A stretch of 49,068 bases of DNA from Marinilactibacillus piezotolerans (GCF_900114235.1 NZ_FOSJ01000017.1:1-49068); one strand, 5' to 3'. Positions 18,816 through 27,924 are shown, numbered from the stretch's first letter. The notes: generated by a model from the sequence alone, not told the origin. Numbers and translations: made by a program.

Positions 18816-18822
18816 TTCTATT
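18791..18822 (+). terminator. Terminator of the 6S RNA gene
   Basis: The arms ACCACCCT (18791-18798) and AGGGTGGT (18807-18814) are followed by TTTCTATTTTTTT. Confidence 0.85.
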
Positions 18823-18873
18823 TTTTTATTTATATTTATTCCTTATTAGTGTATATTACTAAAGAATTTCTAG

Positions 18874-18879
18874 TATAAT
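18874..18879 (+). promoter_or_regulatory. -10 element for the universal stress protein gene
   Basis: A perfect TATAAT lies 35 bp before the ATG at 18914. The matching -35 is poor, so strength is uncertain. Confidence 0.5.
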
Positions 18880-18913
18880 AACAGTAAGAAAACTATTTAA
18901 AGGAGTGGAAATT

Positions 18914-19375
18914 ATGTTACAAGAATACAAAAGAATTTTAGTCGCAGTAGATGGCTCCCAAGAAGCGGAGAAGGCTTTTCGAAAAGCTGTTGAAGTAGCT
19001 AAACGTAATAATGCATCACTTGTACTTGCTCATGTTATTGACACTCGTGCTTATCAGTCATTTTCTACATTTGATGGCTCGCTCGCTGACAACGCCCGGG
19101 AAGAAGCAAAAAATATTTTAGAAGAATATAAGGAATACGCTAAAAAAGAAGGATTATCTGAAGTTGAAGTAGTCTTAGAGTTTGGGTCTCCGAAAGTTAT
19201 CATAGCTAAACAGATACCTGAATCAGAAAATATTGATTTAATTATGTTGGGAGCTACCGGTTTAAATGCAGTCGAAAGAATATTTGTAGGTTCTGTTTCT
19301 GAATACGTCATCCGCCATGCAAGATGTGATGTCATGGTTGTTAGAACAGATTTAAAAAATGAAACAATTAAATAA
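18914..19375 (+). CDS. Universal stress protein, UspA family
   Basis: This 153-aa single-domain Usp protein has the opening YKRILVAVDGSQEAEKAFRKA and the C-terminal ATP-binding signature GATGLNAVERIFVGSVSEY (G-2x-G-9x-G-S pattern), so it probably binds ATP. Such proteins help survival under starvation or stress, but the partner of this one is unknown. A GTG at 18905 is in frame, but the ATG at 18914 is better spaced from AAAGGAGTGG. The gene follows the 6S RNA and is convergent with ackA, sharing a terminator. Confidence 0.94.
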   Translation: MLQEYKRILVAVDGSQEAEKAFRKAVEVAKRNNASLVLAHVIDTRAYQSFSTFDGSLADNAREEAKNILEEYKEYAKKEGLSEVEVVLEFGSPKVIIAKQIPESENIDLIMLGATGLNAVERIFVGSVSEYVIRHARCDVMVVRTDLKNETIK

Positions 19376-19385
19376 ATAAAAAAAA

Positions 19386-19417
19386 CATTCTCCAAGATTC
19401 TGGAGAATGTTTTTTTA
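19386..19417. terminator. Bidirectional terminator between usp and ackA
   Basis: The arms CATTCTCCA and TGGAGAATG (about 19386-19410) are flanked by A runs on the left and T runs on the right, so the hairpin can end transcripts from both directions. Confidence 0.85.
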
Positions 19418-19429
19418 CGTTCAAATAGC

Positions 19430-20617
19430 TTATTTAAGTTTTTCTACATCACGAGCAATCATTACTTCTTCATCAGTTGGAACTAATAATACTTTGACTT
19501 TAGAATCTTCTTTAGAGATAAAGCGTTCTTTTCCACGTACATTATTCTTCTCAGGATCAAGTTCCGCTCCCAAGAACGTTAGACCGTTTATAATATTTTC
19601 ACGTGTTTCTACACCATTTTCGCCGATTCCAGCTGTGAAAACTATTGCATCCACACCATTCATAGTAGCTGCATATGAACCAATATATTTTCTTACGCGA
19701 TCTTCAAAGATACGTAATGCTAAAGCTGCATCTTCATTGGTAGCTTCAGCGTCTTCTAAATCACGCATATCACTAGAAATTCCAGAAAGACCTTTCAGAC
19801 CTGACTCATTGTTTAGAATATAAACCATATCATTTATATTTTCTATTCCTTCTTTTTCCATCAAGAATGGAAGTAAAGAAGCATCAATATCTCCAGATCG
19901 AGTCCCCATTGTTACACCTGCTAATGGTGTGAATCCCATTGAAGTGTCAATTGATTTTCCACCTTCAACAGCTGTAACAGATGCACCATTTCCTAAGTGA
20001 CACGTAATGATTTTTAAATCTTCAATTGGTTTTCCCAACATATCAGCAGCTCTTTCAGCTACATATTTATGACTAGTCCCATGAGCACCATATTTACGTG
20101 CATTATGTTTTGTATAATACTCTTTAGGGATGCTGTACATATAATTTACTTTAGGCATTGTCTGATGGAATGAAGTATCAAAGACAGCTACACTTGTAAT
20201 GTCTGGCAAAATTTTACGGAATGCTTTTATTCCTGTTGCATTGGCAGGGTTGTGTAATGGTGCAAACTCAGATAAGTCTTCAATTTGCTTAATAACTTCA
20301 TCATTGACTAGTGCTGAATCATCAAATATCTCTCCACCTGCAACTACGCGATGTCCTACTCCGGTAATCTCATCAAAACTTTCAATGATATTTAGTTCAG
20401 TAAGTTGTTTTAATAACATTTCAACTGCTAATTCATGATCATTAATATCCAGTACATCTTCATATTTTTTACCTTCACCATATTTGATTGTGAAAATCGA
20501 ATCGTTTAATCCAATACGTTCTACGATACCAGAAGCTAGTACTTTTTCTTCAGGCATTTCAAATAATTTCCATTTCAAGCTAGAGCTTCCAGCATTTATT
20601 GCGATTGTTTTAGTCAT
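19430..20617 (-). CDS. ackA: Acetate kinase
   Basis: AckA (395 aa) interconverts acetyl phosphate plus ADP with acetate plus ATP, the ATP-yielding last step of acetate fermentation. It carries the ASKHA-fold motifs: [13 protein letters not shown] at residues 6-18, VGHRVVAGG, the [10 protein letters not shown] block with the catalytic region, [20 protein letters not shown] and FTAGIGENG near the C-terminus. GAGGAGAGA precedes the ATG at 20617. It follows the ytxK-like methyltransferase gene with a 21-nt gap, a pairing also known in Bacillus. Confidence 0.98.
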   Translation of the reverse strand: MTKTIAINAGSSSLKWKLFEMPEEKVLASGIVERIGLNDSIFTIKYGEGKKYEDVLDINDHELAVEMLLKQLTELNIIESFDEITGVGHRVVAGGEIFDDSALVNDEVIKQIEDLSEFAPLHNPANATGIKAFRKILPDITSVAVFDTSFHQTMPKVNYMYSIPKEYYTKHNARKYGAHGTSHKYVAERAADMLGKPIEDLKIITCHLGNGASVTAVEGGKSIDTSMGFTPLAGVTMGTRSGDIDASLLPFLMEKEGIENINDMVYILNNESGLKGLSGISSDMRDLEDAEATNEDAALALRIFEDRVRKYIGSYAATMNGVDAIVFTAGIGENGVETRENIINGLTFLGAELDPEKNNVRGKERFISKEDSKVKVLLVPTDEEVMIARDVEKLK

Positions 20618-20638
20618 CCAAGTCTCTCCTCTTTGTTT

Positions 20639-21658
20639 TTAAAATAATTCTTTAAACTGGGTTTGTTTCCATTGATTAATTTCTTTTAGAAATTCCTGCA
20701 TTGCTGCAATATTTTTGAAATCCGGTGTGGTAGCTAGTAAAACTTCTTTGGCTTGGGTTGTATTTTCACCTTTTTTTTGTACAATCAAGATTGATTTTCT
20801 TGATTGTTCTGTTTTGAATATTTCTTTTGGAAGAGTGATCATTCCTTGGAAATGACCAGCTTTTTGAATATAGGTTAATAATGACTTAGCCTCTTCAGTT
20901 TCAAAAATATTCGCTGGAACAAGATAAAATCCAAAACCGCCATCTTTAAGATACCTCATTCCTTGTTCAATCATTAAATGATGAGTGTAAGAATGTCCAG
21001 AATCAAATGATGTTTCATAGCCGCTGGCTTGTTCGTCAAGGGGATAATAGCCTACAGGCAAATCAGATACGATGCTATCTGCTGGATCAATCAGTAAATT
21101 GCTCAAGGCATCTTGATGAGTTAAGTTAACGGTCAAATTTTGTAAAGCAGCACTTACAGCTGCCAGCGATAATAATAAATCATCATTATCAATACCTGAT
21201 AATTGAATTAATCTATTATCTTTTTTTAAAAAATAATAGATTGTATAAAGCAGGTTCCCTGTTCCTGCAGATAAATCTAATAAATGGTACGTTGTTGTTT
21301 TAGGGGGCGCAATGGTCTCAACTATGTATGCCATAAGTGAACCGATTGAATCAGGTGTCATTTGATGGTTTGGTTGTACATAGTCTTCCCGCATTCCTTT
21401 TAAAATAGAAAGTTGAATCCCTTGTCTTACTTCGCTAGGAGATATTTCAGAAAGGTCAAGCTGTTCATATATACTTTTCAGTTGAATTTGGGTTTCTCTT
21501 GAAGGTTTTCCTTCCATTACCCGAACAGTCTTATTATCTAACAAATTTTCTCCTGTTTCAATCAGTGCTTCCAGGTAGGAAGTTTGTAATTCCTCTTTTA
21601 AAACCTGAGAAGATTGATCAAGTGTTTGGTAGACAGTTTCAATTTGATCTGTCGACAC
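20639..21658 (-). CDS. Class I SAM-dependent methyltransferase (YtxK-like, N6-Mtase fold)
   Basis: This 339-aa protein resembles adenine-specific DNA methyltransferases of type I systems. It has an N-terminal helical part and a Rossmann SAM domain with LLDLSAGTGNLLYTIYYFL at about residues 127-145. In place of the canonical NPPY it has SDLPVGYYP (about 193-201), a diverged motif IV. The natural substrate of the YtxK group is not established. There is no restriction or specificity subunit nearby, so it is not an R-M system. The start is GTG at 21658, supported by AAGGTGGG. It lies directly upstream of ackA as in Bacillus. Confidence 0.88.
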   Translation of the reverse strand: MSTDQIETVYQTLDQSSQVLKEELQTSYLEALIETGENLLDNKTVRVMEGKPSRETQIQLKSIYEQLDLSEISPSEVRQGIQLSILKGMREDYVQPNHQMTPDSIGSLMAYIVETIAPPKTTTYHLLDLSAGTGNLLYTIYYFLKKDNRLIQLSGIDNDDLLLSLAAVSAALQNLTVNLTHQDALSNLLIDPADSIVSDLPVGYYPLDEQASGYETSFDSGHSYTHHLMIEQGMRYLKDGGFGFYLVPANIFETEEAKSLLTYIQKAGHFQGMITLPKEIFKTEQSRKSILIVQKKGENTTQAKEVLLATTPDFKNIAAMQEFLKEINQWKQTQFKELF

Positions 21659-21974
21659 CTTTTGCCCACCTTTCTATATCACTCTGCGTCTATATTCAAA
21701 AATAACTGATTGTGTATTGGAATCGAGAAAATAGTTTCTACACAATCTGCCTATTTTAAAAAAACACATCGTTTATAAGCTGAAATATTAATCTCTTTAA
21801 CATACTTATTCTAACTGATTATCATGGTTTTCTCAAGGAATTTAGAAATTCAGAAATATGAAAAAAAGAATCAAGACGGCTTTTATAAAAAATCCGCTTG
21901 ATTCTTAAAATAATTTCTAATTGTTTTATATCAAATTTGCTAATGAAGATAAAATAATCCTTTATCTTACCATC

Positions 21975-22259
21975 TTAGTTAGCAACTGGATAAACAGAAA
22001 CTTGTTTTTTATTTTTACCTTTACGTTCGAAGCGAACAACACCATCCACTTTTGCAAATAAAGTGTCATCTCCGCCTTTTCCAACGTTTTCTCCAGGATA
22101 GATTTTAGTACCGCGTTGACGATATAAAATTGAACCACCTGAAACAACTTGGCCATCACCACGTTTAGCGCCTAAACGCTTAGATTGTGAATCACGTCCG
22201 TTAGTAGTAGATCCGCCACCTTTTTTATGAGCGAATAACTGTAGATTCATTTTCAACAT
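21975..22259 (-). CDS. rpmA: 50S ribosomal protein L27 with cleavable N-terminus
   Basis: L27 (94 aa precursor) reaches towards the peptidyl transferase centre. The sequence begins [18 protein letters not shown]. In Firmicutes the segment up to LQLF is removed by the protease Prp, leaving AHKKGGGS as mature N-terminus. The rest ([28 protein letters not shown]) is typical. The start ATG overlaps the prp stop codon (TAATG), so the substrate and its protease are translationally coupled. Confidence 0.98.
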   Translation of the reverse strand: MLKMNLQLFAHKKGGGSTTNGRDSQSKRLGAKRGDGQVVSGGSILYRQRGTKIYPGENVGKGGDDTLFAKVDGVVRFERKGKNKKQVSVYPVAN

Positions 22260-22618
22260 TAGAATGCACCTCCATTATTATAATTTTTTTGTTTGATTTT
22301 TATATAATCAGGGGACTCTTCCTGTACACTTTTGAGTGATAACAATAAACTTTCCAATAAAATCTGTGCAGTATGTGACTGCTTTTCTGACTGACCATCT
22401 GGAAGTTTCATAGAGAGATACCCTCCCTCTTCTTCATCGATGATAATAGAAGGCGACAGTCCTGCTATTTCTATTATACTATTTATTGTACCAATACTAA
22501 GCGCTGAAACTGCAGCACATACAACATCCTGTCCATAAGGTCCAGACTCTGCATGTCCCGAAATCTCAATAGAAATGATTTCATTATTCTTCAAACGGTC
22601 AAACTGCGCTTGAATCAT
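22259..22618 (-). CDS. prp: Ribosomal-processing cysteine protease Prp
   Basis: Prp (119 aa, YsxB family) cleaves the N-terminal extension of L27. The catalytic pair is visible: His in [11 protein letters not shown] (about residue 22) and Cys in [10 protein letters not shown] (about 34). The acidic [12 protein letters not shown] region and a C-terminal helix follow. AAGAAGGAT precedes the ATG at 22618. It lies between rplU and rpmA in the standard rplU-prp-rpmA operon. Confidence 0.96.
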   Translation of the reverse strand: MIQAQFDRLKNNEIISIEISGHAESGPYGQDVVCAAVSALSIGTINSIIEIAGLSPSIIIDEEEGGYLSMKLPDGQSEKQSHTAQILLESLLLSLKSVQEESPDYIKIKQKNYNNGGAF

Positions 22619-22635
22619 GTAAATCCTTCTTCCAC

Positions 22636-22947
22636 TTATTTAGTTTTGATCGAATTGATCATAACTTTAGTGTATGGTTGACGATGTCCTTGTTTAGAAT
22701 GAGAGTCTTTTCTACGACGATACTTATACGTAACTACTTTTTTAGCACGTCCTTGTTTTTCAATCGTAGCTTCTACTGAAGCTCCCTCAACTGTTGGAGT
22801 TCCAACTACTGCGTTGTCTCCTCCAACAAACAATACTTCTTCAAAAGTAATAGAATCTCCAGCTTCTCCGATTAATTTCTCAACGTAGACGGCTTTCCCT
22901 TCTTCTACTTTAATTTGTTTACCACCAGTTTTGATGATTGCATACAT
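22636..22947 (-). CDS. rplU: 50S ribosomal protein L21
   Basis: L21 (103 aa) is a large-subunit protein. It shows the family's [17 protein letters not shown] start and the basic C-terminal part [20 protein letters not shown] that binds 23S rRNA. AAGGAGGTG precedes the ATG at 22947. It is the first gene of rplU-prp-rpmA, preceded by a structured leader (22948-23085) and a consensus promoter. Confidence 0.98.
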   Translation of the reverse strand: MYAIIKTGGKQIKVEEGKAVYVEKLIGEAGDSITFEEVLFVGGDNAVVGTPTVEGASVEATIEKQGRAKKVVTYKYRRRKDSHSKQGHRQPYTKVMINSIKTK

Positions 22948-23085
22948 GTTTGTTGCACCTCCTTATTTAGTAAAGCATTTCTATATGCTTTCTATTGCAC
23001 TTAGACTCGCCGTTATGAGTGACTTATTCAGTGCTTCAAAACTCAAAAACGAGCGGTTGTAGCTGTGGTGCCTCACAAATACAAC
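22948..23085 (-). promoter_or_regulatory. L21 leader (autoregulatory 5' UTR of rplU)
   Basis: About 140 nt separate the promoter from rplU. The minus-strand RNA contains GAGGCACCACAGCUAC, an AACCGCUCG/CGGCGAGU pairing region and a small hairpin AAAGCAU-AUAG-AAAUGCUUU next to the ribosome site. This matches the position and general look of the L21 leader known from Bacilli, thought to let ribosomal protein repress its own operon. Assignment is by position and partial motif, not by a covariance model. Confidence 0.65.
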
Positions 23086-23091
23086 ATTAGT

Positions 23092-23120
23092 ATTCTACCA
23101 GAACGAATGTGCAACGTCAA
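23092..23120 (-). promoter_or_regulatory. Promoter of rplU-prp-rpmA
   Basis: On the minus strand, TTGACG (23115-23120) and TAGAAT (23092-23097) are separated by 17 bp, directly after the minD stop codon (23124). Confidence 0.85.
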
Positions 23121-23123
23121 TCA

Positions 23124-23912
23124 TTATTTGTTGAATAACTTTTGCCAGAAAGATTTTTTTTCTTCTTTCAGAGTCATTAACGGTACTGTTTCTCCAAGAA
23201 TTCTTCTTGCTATGTTTCTATAACCTTGTGATGAAATATTATCTGGATCTAATGCGACTGGATTACCTTTATTAGATGAGCGAACTACTTCATCATCTTC
23301 AAAAACAATACCTAGTAGTTCTACGGATAAATGTCTAGTGATTTCATCGATATCCATGACTTCACCTTTTTGCATCATGCGTTTTCTAATTCTATTGATA
23401 ACCAGTTTCGGCGAGCCGATCTTAGTCTGTTCAACTAAACCTATAATTCTATCAGCATCTCTGATGGCGGATATTTCAGGTGTTGTGATCAGAATTGCAT
23501 CATCTGCTGCTGCAATCGAATTTTTAAATCCTTGTTCTATACCAGCTGGGCAATCAATCAGAACATAATCATAGTCTTTGCTTAATTCATCAACCAATTC
23601 AATCATCTGCTCTTCGTTTATTACATTCTTATCAGCGTTTTGAGCAGCTGGCAGTAAGAATAATTGATCATTAAATCTTTTATCTTTAATAATTGCCTGA
23701 TGTAATTTTGCACGACCTTCTATCACGTCTACGATGTCATAAATGATTCTATTTTCTAGTCCTAAGATAACATCCAAGTTCCTTAAACCAATATCCATAT
23801 CTACTAAACAGATTTTTTTCCCTTGCAGAGCCAATGCTGTTCCAATATTAGCGGTTGAGGTTGTTTTTCCTACTCCGCCTTTCCCTGAAGTTATGACGAT
23901 GGCTTTACCCAT
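23124..23912 (-). CDS. minD: Septum site-determining protein MinD
   Basis: MinD (262 aa) is a ParA-type ATPase that recruits MinC to the membrane and blocks division away from midcell. The deviant Walker A GKGGVGKTT is at residues 10-18, with LVDMDIGLRNLD and the YVLIDCPAGIE Walker B region after it. The C-terminal amphipathic helix KKSFWQKLFNK is the membrane-targeting sequence. The start overlaps the end of minC by 8 nt (ATGGGTAA). In Bacillus spoIVFA/FB follow; here rplU follows directly, fitting a non-sporulating lineage. Confidence 0.97.
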   Translation of the reverse strand: MGKAIVITSGKGGVGKTTSTANIGTALALQGKKICLVDMDIGLRNLDVILGLENRIIYDIVDVIEGRAKLHQAIIKDKRFNDQLFLLPAAQNADKNVINEEQMIELVDELSKDYDYVLIDCPAGIEQGFKNSIAAADDAILITTPEISAIRDADRIIGLVEQTKIGSPKLVINRIRKRMMQKGEVMDIDEITRHLSVELLGIVFEDDEVVRSSNKGNPVALDPDNISSQGYRNIARRILGETVPLMTLKEEKKSFWQKLFNK

Positions 23913-24594
23913 TAATTAATCCTCCTGTAACATTTCCTAATTCCGGTCTCAAATTTTTAATATCACTTAATGGTGATATCCTCAAAATATGTAAATCATC
24001 TAGATAAACAACCTCAACTGCAGAAGAACCCTCGCTCACTTTTGCATCTGGCTGTTCAATCACATGAACATGATCTACTATTCGTACTTGGGCATCATAA
24101 GAGAAATTCGCTACGACTACTGACTCTTTTTTTCCTTTTGCTCCAGCATGTGCAGTTCCTCTTAGATCACCTAAAATAAAGATGCTTCCTGTTGCTTTAA
24201 CAATACCACCAGGATGTACGCTGCCTACAAGCAGCAAGTCTCCTTCAGCTTCAATAATCTGCCCACTACGGACTGTGCTGATCTGTAACTTGGGGCTGAC
24301 TTCGTTATGCCACTTCAATGCACTGTCTATAGTCACTACTTCAGCTTCGATATTTTTTACTTTAAGATGAGATTTTTCTTCAATCAATGTGATTGTTGCA
24401 TTTTTTTCTTTATCTGTAAATAATTTGTTTCCAGTTTTTATAGTCAATTCGAGAGGTTTATCCGCCGTTGCTTCTTTCTTTAATGGTTCAATCAGCTTAG
24501 ATATTTCATCTAAGACTGTTTGAAAAGCAGCAGCTTGATCTACCAATAATTGAAATCCATCTTTTGTCCCTTTTAATGTTACAATCTTTTGCAA
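23905..24594 (-). CDS. minC: Septum site-determining protein MinC
   Basis: MinC (about 229 aa) inhibits FtsZ polymerisation. The N-terminal domain begins LQKIVTLKGTKDGFQLLVD. The C-terminal beta-helix domain has the family repeats (VRSGQIIEAEGDLLLVGSVHPGGIVKATGSIFILGDLRGTAHAG). An in-frame GTG lies at 24603, but its own GTG is part of the GAGGTG ribosome site. The TTG at 24594, six bases after that site, is the more likely start. The gene overlaps minD and follows mreD after a 60-70 bp gap. Confidence 0.93.
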   Translation of the reverse strand: MQKIVTLKGTKDGFQLLVDQAAAFQTVLDEISKLIEPLKKEATADKPLELTIKTGNKLFTDKEKNATITLIEEKSHLKVKNIEAEVVTIDSALKWHNEVSPKLQISTVRSGQIIEAEGDLLLVGSVHPGGIVKATGSIFILGDLRGTAHAGAKGKKESVVVANFSYDAQVRIVDHVHVIEQPDAKVSEGSSAVEVVYLDDLHILRISPLSDIKNLRPELGNVTGGLING

Positions 24595-24666
24595 GCTCTT
24601 CACCTCTTTGTTAAAGACTGGAATATGATTACTCTTATTAGTGCAGTCAATTTACAATTGAATTTT

Positions 24667-25206
24667 TTATTTTTTAAAACTGATCTCATCTTTTTGAACA
24701 ACACTTTGTGTTATTTTATCAATAGGATAACCGATTATCAATGTAGCCAGTCCATTAAATAAAAGAGTAGCTCCTAGTCTTTCAAGCAAAAATTCTTGAG
24801 TAGACATTGATGTAATATTAATTGCCCGGTATACACCAAAAACAAAGAATTCTAGTATGGTTACAACTATAATACTCAAGAGTAAATAGATAATCAAATT
24901 AGGCTGAAAAAAATTTCTGAATTGCAGAAGTACATAAACGATCACAGTAAAAATGGCCATATAAATCCCTAAGTATCCAGTGTAATAGCTGTCATAAACA
25001 AATCCCATCAATAAAGAAAGAATTATAATATGGCGAAAACTCAAATAAAAAACTAATATCAATAGTACTAACAAGGTTAAGTGCGGGATGATCATCCCGA
25101 TATTAGTATCAAATGCGCCTTTTAGTTGAGCAGCAAATACACCATCTAATATTAGAGCAATTAAAAGCATGAGTAGCGGGTAGAGGATTTTTTTCCATTG
25201 ACTCAT
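24667..25206 (-). CDS. mreD: Rod shape-determining protein MreD
   Basis: MreD (179 aa) is an integral membrane part of the elongation machinery. Five or so hydrophobic segments run through the protein (for example YPLLMLLIALILDGVFAAQL, LTLLVLLILVFYLSF and LIIYLLLSIIVVTILEFFVFG). The start ATG at 25206 shares one base with the mreC stop (TGATG) and has GGGGAAG upstream, so mreC and mreD are translationally coupled. An in-frame GTG one codon earlier is less likely. Confidence 0.92.
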   Translation of the reverse strand: MSQWKKILYPLLMLLIALILDGVFAAQLKGAFDTNIGMIIPHLTLLVLLILVFYLSFRHIIILSLLMGFVYDSYYTGYLGIYMAIFTVIVYVLLQFRNFFQPNLIIYLLLSIIVVTILEFFVFGVYRAINITSMSTQEFLLERLGATLLFNGLATLIIGYPIDKITQSVVQKDEISFKK

Positions 25207-26057
25207 CACTCTTCCCCGCTTTCAGCTGAACGATCAATTACTGTTACATATCGAATATGTTCAAAGTCAGTTGCTGGTTTTAGATATACTTGTTGCGCAA
25301 GTCCGTGATCATCCATTGTAACCTCATCAACTGTTCCGATCACAAGAGACCTAGGAATTGAACCGCCTAATCCAGAAGTAATCACTTGTTCACCTTCCGA
25401 AATTTCAGCAGTTGATGTAATTTGGGTCATGATCAATCTATTTGTATCAGTATCATATCCCGTAATTAATCCATTGATCACTTCTTCCGATAGAATTTCT
25501 GCCGAAACCTGATTAGAAGATCCCTCAAGGTTAGTTAATAAAACTACTTTAGAGCTAGTAGGATCAGTTTCGCTGATTCTACCAATCAAACCATTTCCAG
25601 ACATAACAGACATTCCCTTTTCAAGACCGTCCTGTTCACCTCTGTCAATGATAACCTGATCAACCCAAGAATCTGGATTTCTTGAAATAACTGTACCAGA
25701 GATAGTTTGAAAATCGGTAAGTGAATCTTTCAACTCTAATTCTTCTTGCATTCTTTCATTTTCATCTCGTAAGACAGCTACTTCAGCTTGTGTTTCATAG
25801 ATACTGTCAATTTCTTTTTTCAATCGTTGATTTTCTTCAAAAGTATCTTGTAATTTATTGATTGAACCAAATACGTCACTAACTGCATTGACAGGTTTAG
25901 AAAAAACTCTACCTGTTACAGCTGTGATATCATTTGTAAATTGCTGAATAAAAGTCACTGAACCAGACTGGCTAAGTGATAAAGACAACAAAGAAACAAA
26001 AAGAATCACACTAACTAAAAGGACAATCATTTTTTTATTTGTAAAAAACTGATTCAA
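25206..26057 (-). CDS. mreC: Rod shape-determining protein MreC
   Basis: MreC (283 aa) is a bitopic scaffold linking MreB to wall synthases. One transmembrane helix (about residues 9-29) is followed by a coiled coil (about 70-115) and the beta-rich domain (VISRNPDSWVDQVIIDRGEQDGL, then GNGLIGRISE). The start is TTG at 26057, supported by AGAGGTG; no ATG is available before the membrane helix except at residue 10. A short GC-rich hairpin lies between mreB and mreC (26181-26203). Confidence 0.95.
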   Translation of the reverse strand: MNQFFTNKKMIVLLVSVILFVSLLSLSLSQSGSVTFIQQFTNDITAVTGRVFSKPVNAVSDVFGSINKLQDTFEENQRLKKEIDSIYETQAEVAVLRDENERMQEELELKDSLTDFQTISGTVISRNPDSWVDQVIIDRGEQDGLEKGMSVMSGNGLIGRISETDPTSSKVVLLTNLEGSSNQVSAEILSEEVINGLITGYDTDTNRLIMTQITSTAEISEGEQVITSGLGGSIPRSLVIGTVDEVTMDDHGLAQQVYLKPATDFEHIRYVTVIDRSAESGEE

Positions 26058-26180
26058 TAGTCACACCTCTAATATTATAGCTCTGGTTATTCTACCATAA
26101 TTTAAAGCAAAATCGTAGTGTATTCTAACCGAATACTAAAGCTTTACATAGCCTCTGTAGCGTCTGTTATCAATAAATAA

Positions 26181-26203
26181 GCGGGAAAGATAACCTCCCC
26201 GCC
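26181..26203 (-). terminator. Possible attenuator between mreB and mreC
   Basis: The arms GCGGG and CCCGC enclose 13 bases, followed by TTATTTATTG on the minus strand. It is a weak hairpin with a broken T tract, so partial termination that lowers mreCD relative to mreB is possible but not shown. Confidence 0.45.
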
Positions 26204-26227
26204 TCTTTATATTATTGAATTTATTAA

Positions 26228-27238
26228 TTATCTACTTTGTTTACGGTAAAGATCCAAATGATTTAATGCTTCTCCAGTACCAATGGCAACACAGTTTAAT
26301 GGATCATTTGCTACAAAAACAGGAACTTCCGTTTGTTCAGCAATAACTTCACTTAAATGTTTCAGCATTGCTCCTCCACCTGTTAAAACAATTCCTCTAT
26401 CGATAACATCGGCTGAGATTTCAGGAGATGTATCTTCCAATGTCCCTTTAACAGCTATAACAATACTATCAACAACTTCTTGAATAGCTTCAGCAATATC
26501 TACTGCTGAGATTTCTATCGTTTTTGGCAGACCCGTCAATAGATCACGGCCTCTAATATCTGTTGAGCCTAATTCGCGAGCTGCTTCTATTGAAGCACAT
26601 CCTAATTCCATTTTTACGGATTCAGCTGTTCTATCACCAATTAATAAATTGTATTTATTCCGGATATAATGGATGATTGAAATATCCATTTGGTCTCCAG
26701 CCATTTTAATTGTACGGCTGCTGACAATACCACCCAAGGAAATTGTTGCTACATCAGTAGTACCTCCACCAATATCCACTACCATACTACCTGTAGGATC
26801 ATTAACTGGCAGACCTGCACCAATTGCTGCTGCAAAAGGTTCTTCGATTAGAAAAGCTTCTTTAGCTCCAGCCATTTTTGTTGCATCAATAATTGCTCTT
26901 TTTTCAACTTCTGTACCTCCGCCCGGTACACATACCACAACACTTGGTTTTGAAGCTCTTTTGCCGATTCCTTTACTAATAAAATACTCCATCATAGCAA
27001 TTGTTGTATCATAGTCAGCTATGACACCGTCTTTCATAGGACGAATGGCAACAATACTGCCAGGAGTACGTCCAATCATTTTCTGAGCATCTAATCCGAC
27101 TGCAACTACTTCACCAGTAGTATTGTCTTTTGCAACCACAGACGGTTCACCTAGTGCTATTCCTTTTCCTTCAACATATACATTTGTGTTAGCTGTGCCT
27201 AAATCTATTCCGATTCCTTTATTGTTAAACCAACGCAC
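26228..27238 (-). CDS. mreB: Rod shape-determining protein MreB
   Basis: MreB (336 aa) is the actin-like filament that orients lateral wall synthesis. Actin-fold motifs are clear: [19 protein letters not shown] at residues 8-26, [44 protein letters not shown] and [11 protein letters not shown]. The start is GTG at 27238 with GAGAGGGG nine bases upstream. It begins the mreBCD-minCD row. Its presence with MreC and MreD implies a rod or ovoid cell rather than a strict coccus. Confidence 0.97.
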   Translation of the reverse strand: MRWFNNKGIGIDLGTANTNVYVEGKGIALGEPSVVAKDNTTGEVVAVGLDAQKMIGRTPGSIVAIRPMKDGVIADYDTTIAMMEYFISKGIGKRASKPSVVVCVPGGGTEVEKRAIIDATKMAGAKEAFLIEEPFAAAIGAGLPVNDPTGSMVVDIGGGTTDVATISLGGIVSSRTIKMAGDQMDISIIHYIRNKYNLLIGDRTAESVKMELGCASIEAARELGSTDIRGRDLLTGLPKTIEISAVDIAEAIQEVVDSIVIAVKGTLEDTSPEISADVIDRGIVLTGGGAMLKHLSEVIAEQTEVPVFVANDPLNCVAIGTGEALNHLDLYRKQSR

Positions 27239-27531
27239 TTGTTCGTTCCCCTCTCAAAATAAAACATTAAGATCTTTGTTTAACAGTCAGTTATTTTAAA
27301 TTGCAAAGATTCATTGCTTCATTGTACCTTTTTATCAAAAATTTTTCACTATTAGTTTATGACTTTAATTCTTTTTTTATATATTTGACATTAAACTGAT
27401 AGAAGATAATGAATTTGTTGTTTTATTCTAACATAGGATACATTGAGTAATCTATAAATATGTATAATGAATTAAAATTTCGAACCTTAATTATTTTAAC
27501 ATTATTAAATATATTTAATAACATTAAAAAA
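27239..27531. other. AT-rich mreB upstream region with a 20-bp palindrome
   Basis: About 290 bases without a gene. It should hold the mreB promoter; TACAAT at about 27335-27340 on the minus strand is one -10 candidate with a weak -35. A perfect 20-base palindrome (TTATTAAATATATTTAATAA, 27502-27521) lies just beyond the cold-shock gene terminator. I see no coding potential. Confidence 0.6.
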
Positions 27532-27558
27532 CCGAGAGAACGAATATCGCTCTCTCGG
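27532..27558 (-). terminator. Terminator of the first cold-shock gene
   Basis: The arms CCGAGAGA (27532-27539) and TCTCTCGG (27551-27558) are followed by TTTTTTAATG on the minus strand, 21 bp after the stop codon. Confidence 0.85.
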
Positions 27559-27578
27559 CTGAAAATTTTTAAGTTTAA

Positions 27579-27779
27579 TTAAGCTTTTTCTACGTTAGCA
27601 GCTTGAGGTCCGCGTGCGCCTTCTTCAATATCAAAAGTTACAGCTTGTCCTTCTTCTAATGATTTGAATCCTTCTTCGTTAATAGCTGAGAAATGTACGA
27701 ATACATCGTCTGCGCCTTCACGTTCGATAAATCCAAAACCTTTTTCTGCGTTAAACCATTTTACTGTACCATTTTCCAT
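27579..27779 (-). CDS. Cold-shock protein, CspA family (copy 1)
   Basis: This 66-aa single cold-shock domain protein is an RNA/ssDNA chaperone. RNP1 (KGFGFIE) is at residues 14-20 and RNP2 (VFVHFSA) at about 27-33. The start is ATG at 27779, preceded by GAGGAGGAAAAAG; an earlier in-frame ATG lies upstream of that ribosome site. A promoter at 27896-27924 leaves a leader of about 110 nt, the usual arrangement for temperature-responsive csp genes. It lies between mreB and radC, where Bacillus has no csp gene. A second copy is at 48312-48512. Confidence 0.96.
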   Translation of the reverse strand: MENGTVKWFNAEKGFGFIEREGADDVFVHFSAINEEGFKSLEEGQAVTFDIEEGARGPQAANVEKA

Positions 27780-27895
27780 ATTACTTTTTCCTCCTCGTGC
27801 CATAAGCACATTCTATTTCACATTATTGCTATAGGTAACGAATCGGAATGTTCTTACACATTACTTTTTTCTTTCCCTAACAAAATGCTAAGTAA

Positions 27896-27924
27896 AGTAT
27901 AGCATGGGCATTTAAATAAAGCAA
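27896..27924 (-). promoter_or_regulatory. Promoter of the first cold-shock gene
   Basis: On the minus strand, TTGCTT (27919-27924) and TATACT (27896-27901) are separated by 17 bp, and the -10 has the extended TGC. The leader of about 110 nt before the start codon is long, as is typical of cspA-type cold-shock leaders. Confidence 0.75.

Noticed and set aside
18595-18849. Plus-strand open frame of 84 codons downstream of rarA
   Set aside because: It lacks a ribosome site, has no recognisable motif, and overlaps a strongly structured RNA with its own promoter and terminator (6S RNA).
19407-19823. 138-codon plus-strand frame
   Set aside because: It is antisense to the 3' part of ackA, very Ser/Thr/Phe-rich as expected of a reverse-frame shadow, and has no ribosome site.
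20639-21658. Restriction-modification system
   Set aside because: Only a methyltransferase-like protein is present, with an altered motif IV and no specificity or endonuclease gene nearby; the ytxK-ackA pairing is a housekeeping arrangement.
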